Shown in pieces: positions 6,619 to 13,017 of a DNA stretch of 13,017 nt (the first letter of the stretch is position 1; every line of letters begins with the position of its first letter). The stretch is from an uncultured Chloroflexota bacterium (GTDB taxonomy: Bacteria; Chloroflexota; Anaerolineae; Aggregatilineales; Phototrophicaceae): NCBI GenBank assembly GCA_937927665.1, contig CALBRY010000582.1, positions 1-13,017 of the forward strand. Reading direction: 5' to 3'. Made by a program: the position numbers and the translations under genes. The notes beneath the pieces are model-generated. The model had not been told where the DNA came from, ran no database searches, and saw nothing but the letters and a program-made list of their open reading frames with translations.

Positions 6619-8634
6619 TCACTCAACACGAGTCGCAGCCATCGGTTCAACCGTCAAATTTTGCGACCAGTTTCCGCCCAAATCTTGCGCCCACACCGCA
6701 AACTCGTAGGTATGCCCCGGTTCGCCGGGGTATGCCGCTGTGGTATCGGCGGTTTCCAGCCAAACCTGCCATTCACCGCCATCAATCCGCACCCACACGA
6801 CATACGACGCGATACCGCTGTCATCTGTCGCGCCCCATGTCACCGGAAATGGGGCAGCACTAATTGAGGGAAGAGGCTGCACAAACGGCTGCGGCGGCAT
6901 CGTATCAAGCGCCGGATCGATGGTTGGAATCAGCGTCGGCGCGATTGTCGGCTCAATTGTCATCGGCGGCGGCAGCGTCCCCAAGATCGGCTGTTCGCCT
7001 GTGCCGCCGCTCTCCTCGGTCGCGGGCAGTGAGCCGCCTAAAATCACAGGCTGTTCGCCTTCCAGATGTGCCAGTGCGGGATCAATCGGGGTTGTGCCGC
7101 TCCACACAGTCTCGATCATGATGTACGGTGGCGCGCCGATCTGTCCAAGTTCCTCGCGGCTCAGGGAGGGATAGCCCGGCGGCGAAGCAGGCTGAAGCCC
7201 GATCGTATAAACGCCTTCGGTCGGGCTGATCACGAAATCTTGATTATCCATCGTGTATAAAACGGCTGATCCGCCGCTTGCCGGAATTTGCGCGTTCACC
7301 CAATCGCCGGTACGACTCCATAAGACGTAGATACGCGCATCAACGACCGAGGGATTACCGGGGGACAGCCGATCAAAGCTGATCAACACGCCGCGATTAT
7401 TCAGGTTCACGATCTGACCGTTGGCGAATGTACCCGTCCCGAAACTCTGCGCGAGCAGCCGGTAAGAAGTCGCGGCGGGGCGCGGCGAACCCGGCTGCGG
7501 GTGCTGCGAAAAGCACGAGTAGCCGCGTGTATTGCGGAACAAACCAAACGCATCCCCGGCATTTCCGCTGTTGGGCGCAAAATCCGTCCCGCCCGGTTGG
7601 TTGCCGCAGTCATCATAAAGCTGGTGGATAAACACAACCTCTGCGCCGTTTGCCCACGCATACGCCGCACTCTGAATCACATACGCCGCTTGTTGGATCA
7701 TCGTGCCGCGATACAAGCGCGCCGGAGGGTTTGATCCTGTCCATGTTGGACCGGGATAATCATCCCACACGGGAACACCGCTTTCGTTGAGCCAGATCGG
7801 GCGGGTGAGTCCGTAGCGCGCCAGCGTTTCACGGATGCGGCGCACCATCACGCCGCTGCGGAGCGAACTGCTGTAGGCGTGGACGGCAGCAATATCGAAA
7901 TACCAGTTGTACGCGCCTGCCTGTGGGTCTTGCGCCAATTCCGCGAGGGTGCGATCCAGCCAATTGAGTTGATCGGGGTTGTTAAACGCCAGTCCCGCGA
8001 ACATCACCTGAGCATAGGGATCGGCGGCATGGACAGCGAGATAACCGACTTTGAGCATCCGGGCATAATTCTCAACGCCACCTGACCAGAACATGCCGAG
8101 ATCGGGTTCGTTCCAAATTTCCCATACACTGATCCCGACACCCGCACCCCACCCCATCTGTGAGGCAAGCGTGCCGCCGGGTTTGTAGCGGCTGACCACT
8201 TGGGCGGCATACACCGCGAATGGATTCGCCGGGTTGATCGACTTGCCCGCGCCGGGAATATCCGTGCCATCGGAGAACACCGGAGCATAGAGTCCCTGTG
8301 GCGCGCCGCCGTCGTTCCGAAAACCGGGTATGCCGAGCAAGATCGCGTTGATGCGAAGCCCATAATGAACATCGTTGATCACCTGTGGATCATACGAAGC
8401 CCAGTTCCAACCACCGGGTGAAGTCTCTAAGCTGTTCCAATAAAAGGGGTAACGCGTCCAACCTGCGCCGAGCAGCAAACCGTTTTGGTAGCGCTCGGCG
8501 GCGTTCGGTTGATTGCCCGTGTTGATAAATGTGATTCCTAAACGCGGGGCGCGGATATAGCCATCCCCCGGCGTTTGAAATCCTGAAATGCTCAGCGCCG
8601 CAAGCAGAAGCAGAAAAAGAAGGATTCGTTTCAC
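6619..8634 (-). CDS. Secreted clan GH-A glycoside hydrolase-like protein with Thr/Pro linker and Fn3-like C-terminus
   Basis: The 671-residue product starts with a signal peptide (residues 1-18, hydrophobic core LLFLLLLAALSISG). A TIM-barrel follows at about 30-400. The likely acid/base is Glu176 in WEIWNEPD and the likely nucleophile Glu284 in IWLNESG, both at clan-A positions. A beta-rich segment comes next (about 405-482), then a Thr/Pro-rich linker (about 540-590) and an Fn3/Ig-like domain (about 590-665, SGIASYVVWVRIDGG to FAVWAQDLGGNWS). Two cysteines (343, 374) could form a disulfide outside the cell. It probably acts on an extracellular glycan; family (GH5- or GH39-like) and substrate are not determined. 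The start is GTG 8634, chosen because it begins the signal peptide exactly. It has no ribosome-binding site of its own and lies 25 nt behind the gene at 8660-9421, so coupled translation is likely. Confidence 0.85.
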   Translation of the reverse strand: MKRILLFLLLLAALSISGFQTPGDGYIRAPRLGITFINTGNQPNAAERYQNGLLLGAGWTRYPFYWNSLETSPGGWNWASYDPQVINDVHYGLRINAILLGIPGFRNDGGAPQGLYAPVFSDGTDIPGAGKSINPANPFAVYAAQVVSRYKPGGTLASQMGWGAGVGISVWEIWNEPDLGMFWSGGVENYARMLKVGYLAVHAADPYAQVMFAGLAFNNPDQLNWLDRTLAELAQDPQAGAYNWYFDIAAVHAYSSSLRSGVMVRRIRETLARYGLTRPIWLNESGVPVWDDYPGPTWTGSNPPARLYRGTMIQQAAYVIQSAAYAWANGAEVVFIHQLYDDCGNQPGGTDFAPNSGNAGDAFGLFRNTRGYSCFSQHPQPGSPRPAATSYRLLAQSFGTGTFANGQIVNLNNRGVLISFDRLSPGNPSVVDARIYVLWSRTGDWVNAQIPASGGSAVLYTMDNQDFVISPTEGVYTIGLQPASPPGYPSLSREELGQIGAPPYIMIETVWSGTTPIDPALAHLEGEQPVILGGSLPATEESGGTGEQPILGTLPPPMTIEPTIAPTLIPTIDPALDTMPPQPFVQPLPSISAAPFPVTWGATDDSGIASYVVWVRIDGGEWQVWLETADTTAAYPGEPGHTYEFAVWAQDLGGNWSQNLTVEPMAATRVE

Positions 8635-8659
8635 CGCAGCGCCATCGTGTCTGCTTGCA

Positions 8660-9421
8660 TCACTTTCCAGAGATAGAATCGCCCGTATTGCCGAAAACCT
8701 GCTCGTCCGTTAAGCCGCCTTCCCACATGAGTTCATATTGGCGCTGCCAGTATTCGAACCAAAAAGCGGTTTGCGTGCGCGCGATTTCGATGTGCATCCG
8801 CGAATTAATCGCTTCGTTCTGGTATCCGAAATATTCGATCACGAGATGCCCATTACGCCCATCAGGATCAACGATAGAGGTGCTGAAACCGGGGCTGCGA
8901 TTCAGGAGCCGGTAATCCAATTTTGGATATTTTTGTTTGGTACGGCGCAGCAGATCAATCGACATATCTAAGTCGTTCGACAAGTTGTATTCCTGATCCA
9001 ACTGCTGTTTAAGTTGATTCATCGAATGCGTTTCGCGGGGATTCTGAATAATAAAGCGGACGCTTCCGCCGCGTTCAAGCACATCCTTGAACGAACCATC
9101 GCGCAGCACGTTGATCGATGACGGTCCGTACACCCACAACACACGCGCCCCGGCGATAAAATCGCTGTATCTGCCATATGCCTGACGGTCGAGCAGCACT
9201 TTATCCAGATCGACCAAATCTTCCGGGCGTGTTGAACGAAACACCAGAATCGTGAGTGTGAAAATAATGATGGTGAGTTGTAAGCCCTGTTCCACATCGC
9301 CGATCAGATCGACAATGATCAGGATAATACCGGCGATCGTGGCAATATACGCCTCGAGGTTTCGCCCCTTGGCGAGATCATTTCCAATACGCTTTAGCAG
9401 GCGAACTAGCGAGTCAATCAC
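8660..9421 (-). CDS. Membrane-anchored protein with a PLD-like C-terminal domain, function unknown
   Basis: The 253-residue protein has a short basic N-terminus, two membrane helices (about 24-40 and 46-62) and a soluble domain from about residue 65 to 235. That domain has a VLWVYGPSSINVL strand, an ERGGSVRFIIQNP strand and a late HLVIEYFG...RMHIEI...WFEYWQRQYELMWE stretch. This layout recalls degenerate phospholipase D-like domains that lack the full HKD motif and may bind ligands or nucleotides rather than cut lipids; I call it only by resemblance. The frame extends to a TTG at 9475, but GTG 9421 is preferred: it has AAGGA 8 nt upstream and lies 36 nt past the expected start of a good promoter whose -10 sits at 9464-9469. 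The glycosidase gene follows at once on the same strand, suggesting one operon. Confidence 0.72.
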   Translation of the reverse strand: MIDSLVRLLKRIGNDLAKGRNLEAYIATIAGIILIIVDLIGDVEQGLQLTIIIFTLTILVFRSTRPEDLVDLDKVLLDRQAYGRYSDFIAGARVLWVYGPSSINVLRDGSFKDVLERGGSVRFIIQNPRETHSMNQLKQQLDQEYNLSNDLDMSIDLLRRTKQKYPKLDYRLLNRSPGFSTSIVDPDGRNGHLVIEYFGYQNEAINSRMHIEIARTQTAFWFEYWQRQYELMWEGGLTDEQVFGNTGDSISGK

Positions 9422-9463
9422 AGGTTTCGTCCTTTTTCCTTGTTCGCTCACACACCATCGCAG

Positions 9464-9492
9464 AGTATATCCCAATAAAAAACGCTGTTCAA
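9464..9492 (-). promoter_or_regulatory. Sigma70-type promoter of the PLD-like/glycosidase operon
   Basis: On the minus strand TTGAAC (9492-9487) and TATACT (9469-9464) are exactly 17 bp apart, with an expected transcript start near 9457. The -35 lies in the loop and distal arm of a perfect palindrome (9483-9502), so a protein bound there would compete with RNA polymerase. Confidence 0.6.
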
Positions 9493-9502
9493 CCGAACAG
9501 CG
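9477..9502 (-). terminator. Perfect 8 bp hairpin followed by six T on the minus strand
   Basis: CGCTGTTC and GAACAGCG pair perfectly across a GGTT loop, and six T residues follow (9482-9477). This is the classic form of a factor-independent terminator for a minus-strand transcript. No minus-strand gene lies directly upstream, since 9632-11674 is coded on the other strand. It may end a small RNA, stop antisense read-through, or instead act as an operator over the -35 of the operon promoter. Confidence 0.5.
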
Positions 9503-9514
9503 CTTGTTAAGAAG

Positions 9515-9540
9515 CAGGATAAGCCAATGAGTTTATCCTG
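9515..9540. repeat. Inverted repeat CAGGATAA / TTATCCTG
   Basis: Two perfect 8 bp arms (9515-9522 and 9533-9540) flank a 10 nt centre. No T-run follows on either strand, so it is not a terminator by itself. It lies 12 nt from the neighbouring hairpin at 9483-9502 and could be an operator or a second stem in a minus-strand RNA. Confidence 0.6.
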
Positions 9541-9581
9541 AGAGGTAGGCTGTGCAGCGCCCTAAGATAAGCGGATCATGC

Positions 9582-9589
9582 ACTATACT
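9582..9589. promoter_or_regulatory. Two-way -10 element upstream of the thioredoxin-NHL gene
   Basis: ACTATACT reads as TATACT on the plus strand (9584-9589), 42 nt before ATG 9632. It also reads as TATAGT on the minus strand (9587-9582). The plus side lacks a clear -35. The minus side has TTTGAC (9608-9603) at a short 15 bp spacing. Confidence 0.35.
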
Positions 9590-9631
9590 CTAGTCACTGC
9601 ACGTCAAACATACGGTGGCAAGGCATATGTG

Positions 9632-11674
9632 ATGCGTTTAATCAAGCTGTTTTTACTCTGGATACTGCTCGTCCCCCTGTTCGTATCCGCTCAAGAAGGT
9701 GATCCTGTGCCAAATGAGTTTGTCGGTCGCGCCGACTTACCCGCGCCGGAATTTCCGCCTAATCTCGATTGGATCAACGTGTCCGCGCCGCTCTCCATCC
9801 AGGATTTGCGCGGAAAAGTTGTGCTGTTGGACTTCTGGACGTACGGATGCATCAACTGCATCCACATGATCCCGACTCTGGAACGTCTGGAGGAACGCTA
9901 CGGTGACGCGCTGGCGGTGATCGGTGTGCATTCCGCCAAATTTGAGAACGAAAGCGAAACCGAAAATCTGCGCCAGATCGTGCAGCGTTACGAACTGCGC
10001 CATCCGGTGATCAACGATAGTAGTTTTCGCGTATGGGAGACATACGGTGTACAGGCATGGCCCTCGTTCGTGCTGATCGACCCGCGCGGCAATTTATTAG
10101 CGAGGCAAGCGGGCGAAATTCCGTTCGAGGCGTTCGACCGCGTGATCGGCGGCATGGTGGAGTATTTCGACTCGGTGGGCGAACTCAACCGCGAACCGCT
10201 GGCGCTGGCGTTGGAAGGCGCAAACGTGATCGGCGGGTTGCTTGCTTTTCCCGGCAAAGTACTTGCGGATGAGGCATCAAATCGCCTGTTTATTGCAGAC
10301 AGCAACCATCACCGGATCATCGTCGCGGCGCTGGATACGTATCAAGTGTTGGATGTAATTGGCACGGGAACACGCGGTTTCAGCGATGGGACATACGACG
10401 CGGCACAGTTTAACAAACCGCACGGGATGGCACTGCGCGGCGATTCCTTGTACGTGGCGGATACGGAAAATCACGCCGTACGCCGCATCGACTTTACCGA
10501 GCGAACCGTTACGACGATCGCCGGAACGGGCGAACAAGCCTATACCCGCTATGTGCTCGGAGCAGCGCAGCCCGCGCTGACGACGGCGATCAGCAGCCCA
10601 TGGGATGTGACCTTCGGCGACGGCGATACGCTTTATGTGGCGATGGCGGGCATTCATCAAATCTGGACGCTGGATGTGGTAAACGGCACGATCACCCCGG
10701 CAATCGGCAGTGGACGCGAAGCACTGGTCAATCGCACCCTGATCGATTCTGATCTCGCACAGCCGAGCGGCTTGTTTTTCCGCGAAGGCGTGCTGTATTT
10801 CGCGGACAGCGAATCGAGCACGGTGCGAGCGGCGAATATCGCGGCGGATCAACTGGTAACGCTGGCGGGAACGCTTGACAACAACCTGTTCGATTTCGGA
10901 AATATCGACGGCGTGGCGGGCGTATCGCGCTTGCAGCACCCGCTGGCAGTGACGGGCGGCGCATCCGGTGATCTGTATGTTGCCGACACCTACAACAGCA
11001 CGATCAAGCGGCTTGATCCTGCGACTGGTACGATCACAACCCTGAGCGGATCGGGGAGCCCCGGCGGGTACGCTGACGGCGCACTGGATTCAGCAGAGTT
11101 CGATGAGCCGGGCGGCTTGTCGCTGGCAGGTAATCGCTTGTTCGTTGCGGATACCAACAATAACGTGATTCGTGTAATCGATCTGGCAGCAGGTACCGTC
11201 ACGACGCTGACATTTCCCAACCCGGAAGCGCTGCAAATCGCAGATGAACTCGTGGTGATCGGCGGCAACCCGATCGATGATACCGCCCAGATACTTGATC
11301 CGCAGACGGTGGCGGCGGGTGCGGGCGAGATTGTGCTGCGGCTTGTGCTGCCGGAAGGCTACGAGCGCAACGAGGAAGCGATGTCACGCGTGGATTGGAG
11401 CAGTGACGGTGCAGTGATTGAGATCGCCGAAGCGGATCGCGCGCAAGCGATTGATGGATTGGAAGTGCGCCTGCCTGTCACTTTGCATGAGGGCGAAGGG
11501 GTACTGCGCGGCGAAATGCGCCTGTATTATTGCGAGTCGGTCAACAAATCGCTGTGTTTGATCGAACGGGTGGAATTCGAAGCGCCGGTTACAGTCAGCG
11601 CAGAGGGCACAAGCGGCGAAATCGTCATCGAGCGCACGGTCATCCCACCCGATATCCAGCTAGGCGGCATATAA
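9632..11674 (+). CDS. Exported thioredoxin-like/NHL-repeat protein with NHLRC2-like architecture
   Basis: The 680-residue product has a signal peptide (1-20, ending VSA-QEG). A TlpA/thioredoxin-like domain follows (about 47-180), with a Cys73-Ile-Asn-Cys76 pair in FWTYGCINC and a cis-proline site at Trp143-Pro144. Six NHL-type repeats come next (near 207-232, 263-288, 323-348, 377-402, 436-462, 492-518, each with a (Y/F)xADxxNxxI-like core), enough for a complete six-bladed propeller. The C-terminal beta-rich domain (about 565-670) has a second cysteine pair (634 and 642, in YYCESVNKSLCL). The same domain order is known in animal NHLRC2 and its bacterial relatives; a role in extracytoplasmic thiol chemistry is inference. 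The frame extends to an ATG at 9578, but ATG 9632 gives the signal peptide, has AAGG 8 nt upstream, and follows a TATACT at 9584. Confidence 0.93.
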   Translation: MRLIKLFLLWILLVPLFVSAQEGDPVPNEFVGRADLPAPEFPPNLDWINVSAPLSIQDLRGKVVLLDFWTYGCINCIHMIPTLERLEERYGDALAVIGVHSAKFENESETENLRQIVQRYELRHPVINDSSFRVWETYGVQAWPSFVLIDPRGNLLARQAGEIPFEAFDRVIGGMVEYFDSVGELNREPLALALEGANVIGGLLAFPGKVLADEASNRLFIADSNHHRIIVAALDTYQVLDVIGTGTRGFSDGTYDAAQFNKPHGMALRGDSLYVADTENHAVRRIDFTERTVTTIAGTGEQAYTRYVLGAAQPALTTAISSPWDVTFGDGDTLYVAMAGIHQIWTLDVVNGTITPAIGSGREALVNRTLIDSDLAQPSGLFFREGVLYFADSESSTVRAANIAADQLVTLAGTLDNNLFDFGNIDGVAGVSRLQHPLAVTGGASGDLYVADTYNSTIKRLDPATGTITTLSGSGSPGGYADGALDSAEFDEPGGLSLAGNRLFVADTNNNVIRVIDLAAGTVTTLTFPNPEALQIADELVVIGGNPIDDTAQILDPQTVAAGAGEIVLRLVLPEGYERNEEAMSRVDWSSDGAVIEIAEADRAQAIDGLEVRLPVTLHEGEGVLRGEMRLYYCESVNKSLCLIERVEFEAPVTVSAEGTSGEIVIERTVIPPDIQLGGI

Positions 11675-11678
11675 GGAT

Positions 11679-11715
11679 TCCACCCCTCTCCAACCTTGGG
11701 TTAGAGAGGGGTGGA
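11679..11715. terminator. Strong hairpin between convergent genes
   Basis: TCCACCCCTCTC and GAGAGGGGTGGA form a perfect 12 bp stem. It continues after one C-A mismatch into AACC/GGTT around a 3 nt loop. It fills most of the 52 bp between the stops of the thioredoxin-NHL gene and the DUF4139-type gene. Neither side has a T-run, so it may work as a factor-assisted two-way terminator or 3'-end protector, or be a copy of a dispersed palindromic repeat. Confidence 0.6.
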
Positions 11716-11726
11716 GTGAAGATTGA

Positions 11727-13017
11727 TTACGCTCCCTCCCCTTTCGGCAGCGCCTCGATCAGCTTACTCGCTTCCGCTTCTTTGGTGACGATCAACTGAT
11801 TCAATTCGGCTTCGCGGGCGTCATTCGCCGCCAAGCGATCCTCGCTCGCTTCAAGCTGCTTCAGGGTGCGCATTCGCAGTTTGCCTTCTTCGCCTACAGG
11901 CTGAAGCGCGGCGAGATTCGCGCGAATCTGCTCCTGACGCGTGGCGATCGTTTTCTTCTCATTTTGCAGCGTGTTGATCTCCGCTCGTGCATTCCGCGCC
12001 GCCTCGTAGCGTTCGACAATCGGCTTGATTGCACCGAACAACGCCTGATCCAGATAATGCTTATCCAAGAAATCCGCCAGTATCTGCATCGACAAACTGG
12101 TAAAGCTGTAGGTGCTGCCGATCACCTTGCGTTCTTTGATCACGTAAGAGCGGCGCATCTTTGCACCGACCGTCACTTTCCAGCGGCGTTCGTCGGCGGT
12201 TTCGACCTCCGGCTCAGGCGAGTCGAACGGCTTCACGTCCGGGACAACACCGCGTTCGATCAAGATCGTGACAGGCTGTTTAAGCGTATTTTCGATCATG
12301 TACGTAACGACCGTCGTTTGATACTGCTGGAAGAAAAGCAGCTTTTTGTGGAGGACGAAGCCAATCTCTTGGGTTTCGGTCTTCTCGTCCGGCTTGATCT
12401 TCACGCCCAATTCGACCGCATACGGCACATACAAATCGTCGCCATCTTTCGTGAAGGCGATGATCGCTTCGCCTTTGTAGTCGCCTTCAACCGCGACCGT
12501 GACCGGACCGCGTTCAAGTGTGAAGCCGCTGGTATTTTTCAGGCGCAGCGCCGCGACCGGGTGATTTTGCAGTTTGCGCTGATTGAACAGGAGTTCGCGC
12601 TCCGGCTTGACCGCCGCATTAAACAGCGGCACCAGCGCCGACTCGCCGCGCTTGACGGTGACGGGCGTTTGCACGCGATATTCGAAAAACTCCCCTGCTT
12701 CTTTCGCGGCGGCTTGCGCGGGTGCAGCATCCGCGATGCTTTGCGCCGCTTGGCTGAGTCTGGCTCTCCGTTCGCCACCGCCAGCATATCCCGCCTTCTC
12801 GTTGATCAAGCTGAGCTTGCGCTCTGCACCACCCCTCATCACAATCCCATCGTCGATCTCATCCTCATCGATGAGTCCCAAGCGCTCGTGGATAACCTGA
12901 TCGGCAGCATATTCAATCGGCATCGGCGCGACCCGCGCTTCATCGCGGATCAGCGGACGTTGGGGAATCTGCGACTCGGACAGGTCATACACAAACGAGA
13001 TCGGCTGCCCAGCGACC
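11727..13017 (-). CDS. DUF4139-type protein, C-terminal part
   Basis: The frame enters from the right edge, where eight more in-frame codons precede the GTG at 12992. The true start is therefore outside and 429 residues are visible. A low-complexity Ala/Arg/Glu segment precedes FFEYRVQTPVTVKRGESALVPLF, and a beta-rich region follows with ALRLKNTSGFTLERGPVTV and YVPYAVELGV, a pattern typical of DUF4139. After ERKV...YSFTSLS comes a C-terminal coiled coil (about the last 100 residues, rich in Glu, Lys, Ala and Leu) that ends in EALPKGEGA. No membrane segment or signal is visible in this part. The molecular function of DUF4139 proteins is not established as far as I know; the family overlaps with proteins named mucoidy inhibitor A. 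It converges on the thioredoxin-NHL gene. Confidence 0.75.
   Translation of the reverse strand, partial: VAGQPISFVYDLSESQIPQRPLIRDEARVAPMPIEYAADQVIHERLGLIDEDEIDDGIVMRGGAERKLSLINEKAGYAGGGERRARLSQAAQSIADAAPAQAAAKEAGEFFEYRVQTPVTVKRGESALVPLFNAAVKPERELLFNQRKLQNHPVAALRLKNTSGFTLERGPVTVAVEGDYKGEAIIAFTKDGDDLYVPYAVELGVKIKPDEKTETQEIGFVLHKKLLFFQQYQTTVVTYMIENTLKQPVTILIERGVVPDVKPFDSPEPEVETADERRWKVTVGAKMRRSYVIKERKVIGSTYSFTSLSMQILADFLDKHYLDQALFGAIKPIVERYEAARNARAEINTLQNEKKTIATRQEQIRANLAALQPVGEEGKLRMRTLKQLEASEDRLAANDAREAELNQLIVTKEAEASKLIEALPKGEGA

Noticed and set aside
6740..7174. Plus-strand frame coding a Gly/Val/Ile/Ser-rich product
   Set aside because: It is the complement of the Thr/Pro linker and neighbouring segments of the glycosidase; the low complexity comes from the opposite strand's Pro/Thr codons.
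9422..9475. N-terminal extension of the PLD-like membrane protein to TTG 9475
   Set aside because: The extension contains the promoter -10 (9464-9469) and has no ribosome-binding site; GTG 9421 has AAGGA at 8 nt.
10277..10939. A 220-residue minus-strand frame inside the thioredoxin-NHL gene
   Set aside because: It lies entirely antisense to four NHL repeats, is rich in Arg, Ile and Ala, and shows no motif or ribosome-binding site.

Overview
This 13 kb window is a compact, gene-dense piece of a bacterial chromosome with mid-to-high GC coding sequence and more AT-rich intergenic gaps. It holds eleven protein-coding genes, nine complete and two cut by the window edges. I see no rRNA, tRNA, CRISPR array, insertion sequence or phage gene. 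No marker fixes the taxonomy. The mix of a GT51 penicillin-binding protein with a long proline-rich cytoplasmic tail, a secreted clan-A glycosidase with a Thr/Pro linker and Fn3-like end, and a secreted thioredoxin-NHL protein is what I would expect in Chloroflexota (Anaerolineae-like). That placement is inference. The promoters I can read look like ordinary sigma70/sigmaA sites with 17 bp spacers.

Layout, left to right. (1) 1-1096, minus: N-terminal 365 residues of a class A penicillin-binding protein; the rest lies beyond the left edge. (2) 1327-2624, plus: a two-gene unit with an ATGA overlap, a two-helix membrane protein of unknown function followed by an SGNH hydrolase resembling the mycobacterial arylesterase/acyltransferase MsAcT. 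It ends in a strong hairpin with a T-run. (3) 4492-2692, minus: a LysE-type amino-acid exporter followed by alanine dehydrogenase. (4) 4580-5149, plus: a RimJ/RimL-type GNAT acetyltransferase, divergent from the exporter; the two predicted promoters share their -10 bases. (5) 5701-5156 minus and 5803-6612 plus: a PadR regulator divergent from a CPBP intramembrane protease, with three AGTGTAT repeats between them that look like operators. (6) 9421-6619, minus: a two-helix membrane protein with a PLD-like cytosolic domain, followed by a secreted clan-A glycoside hydrolase. (7) 9632-11674, plus: an exported thioredoxin/six-NHL-repeat protein with the domain order of animal NHLRC2. (8) 13017-11727, minus: C-terminal part of a DUF4139-type protein, entering from the right edge.

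Many products act in or outside the envelope: wall synthesis, export, an intramembrane protease, a secreted glycosidase and a secreted redox/propeller protein. The gene pairs look like small independent units rather than one pathway. The most unusual parts are non-coding: the shared -10 divergent promoter at 4527-4579, the repeat-rich PadR/CPBP gap, and the 9422-9631 gap. That last gap carries two hairpins, a minus-strand terminator that overlaps a promoter -35 element, and perhaps a small RNA of about 100 nt.
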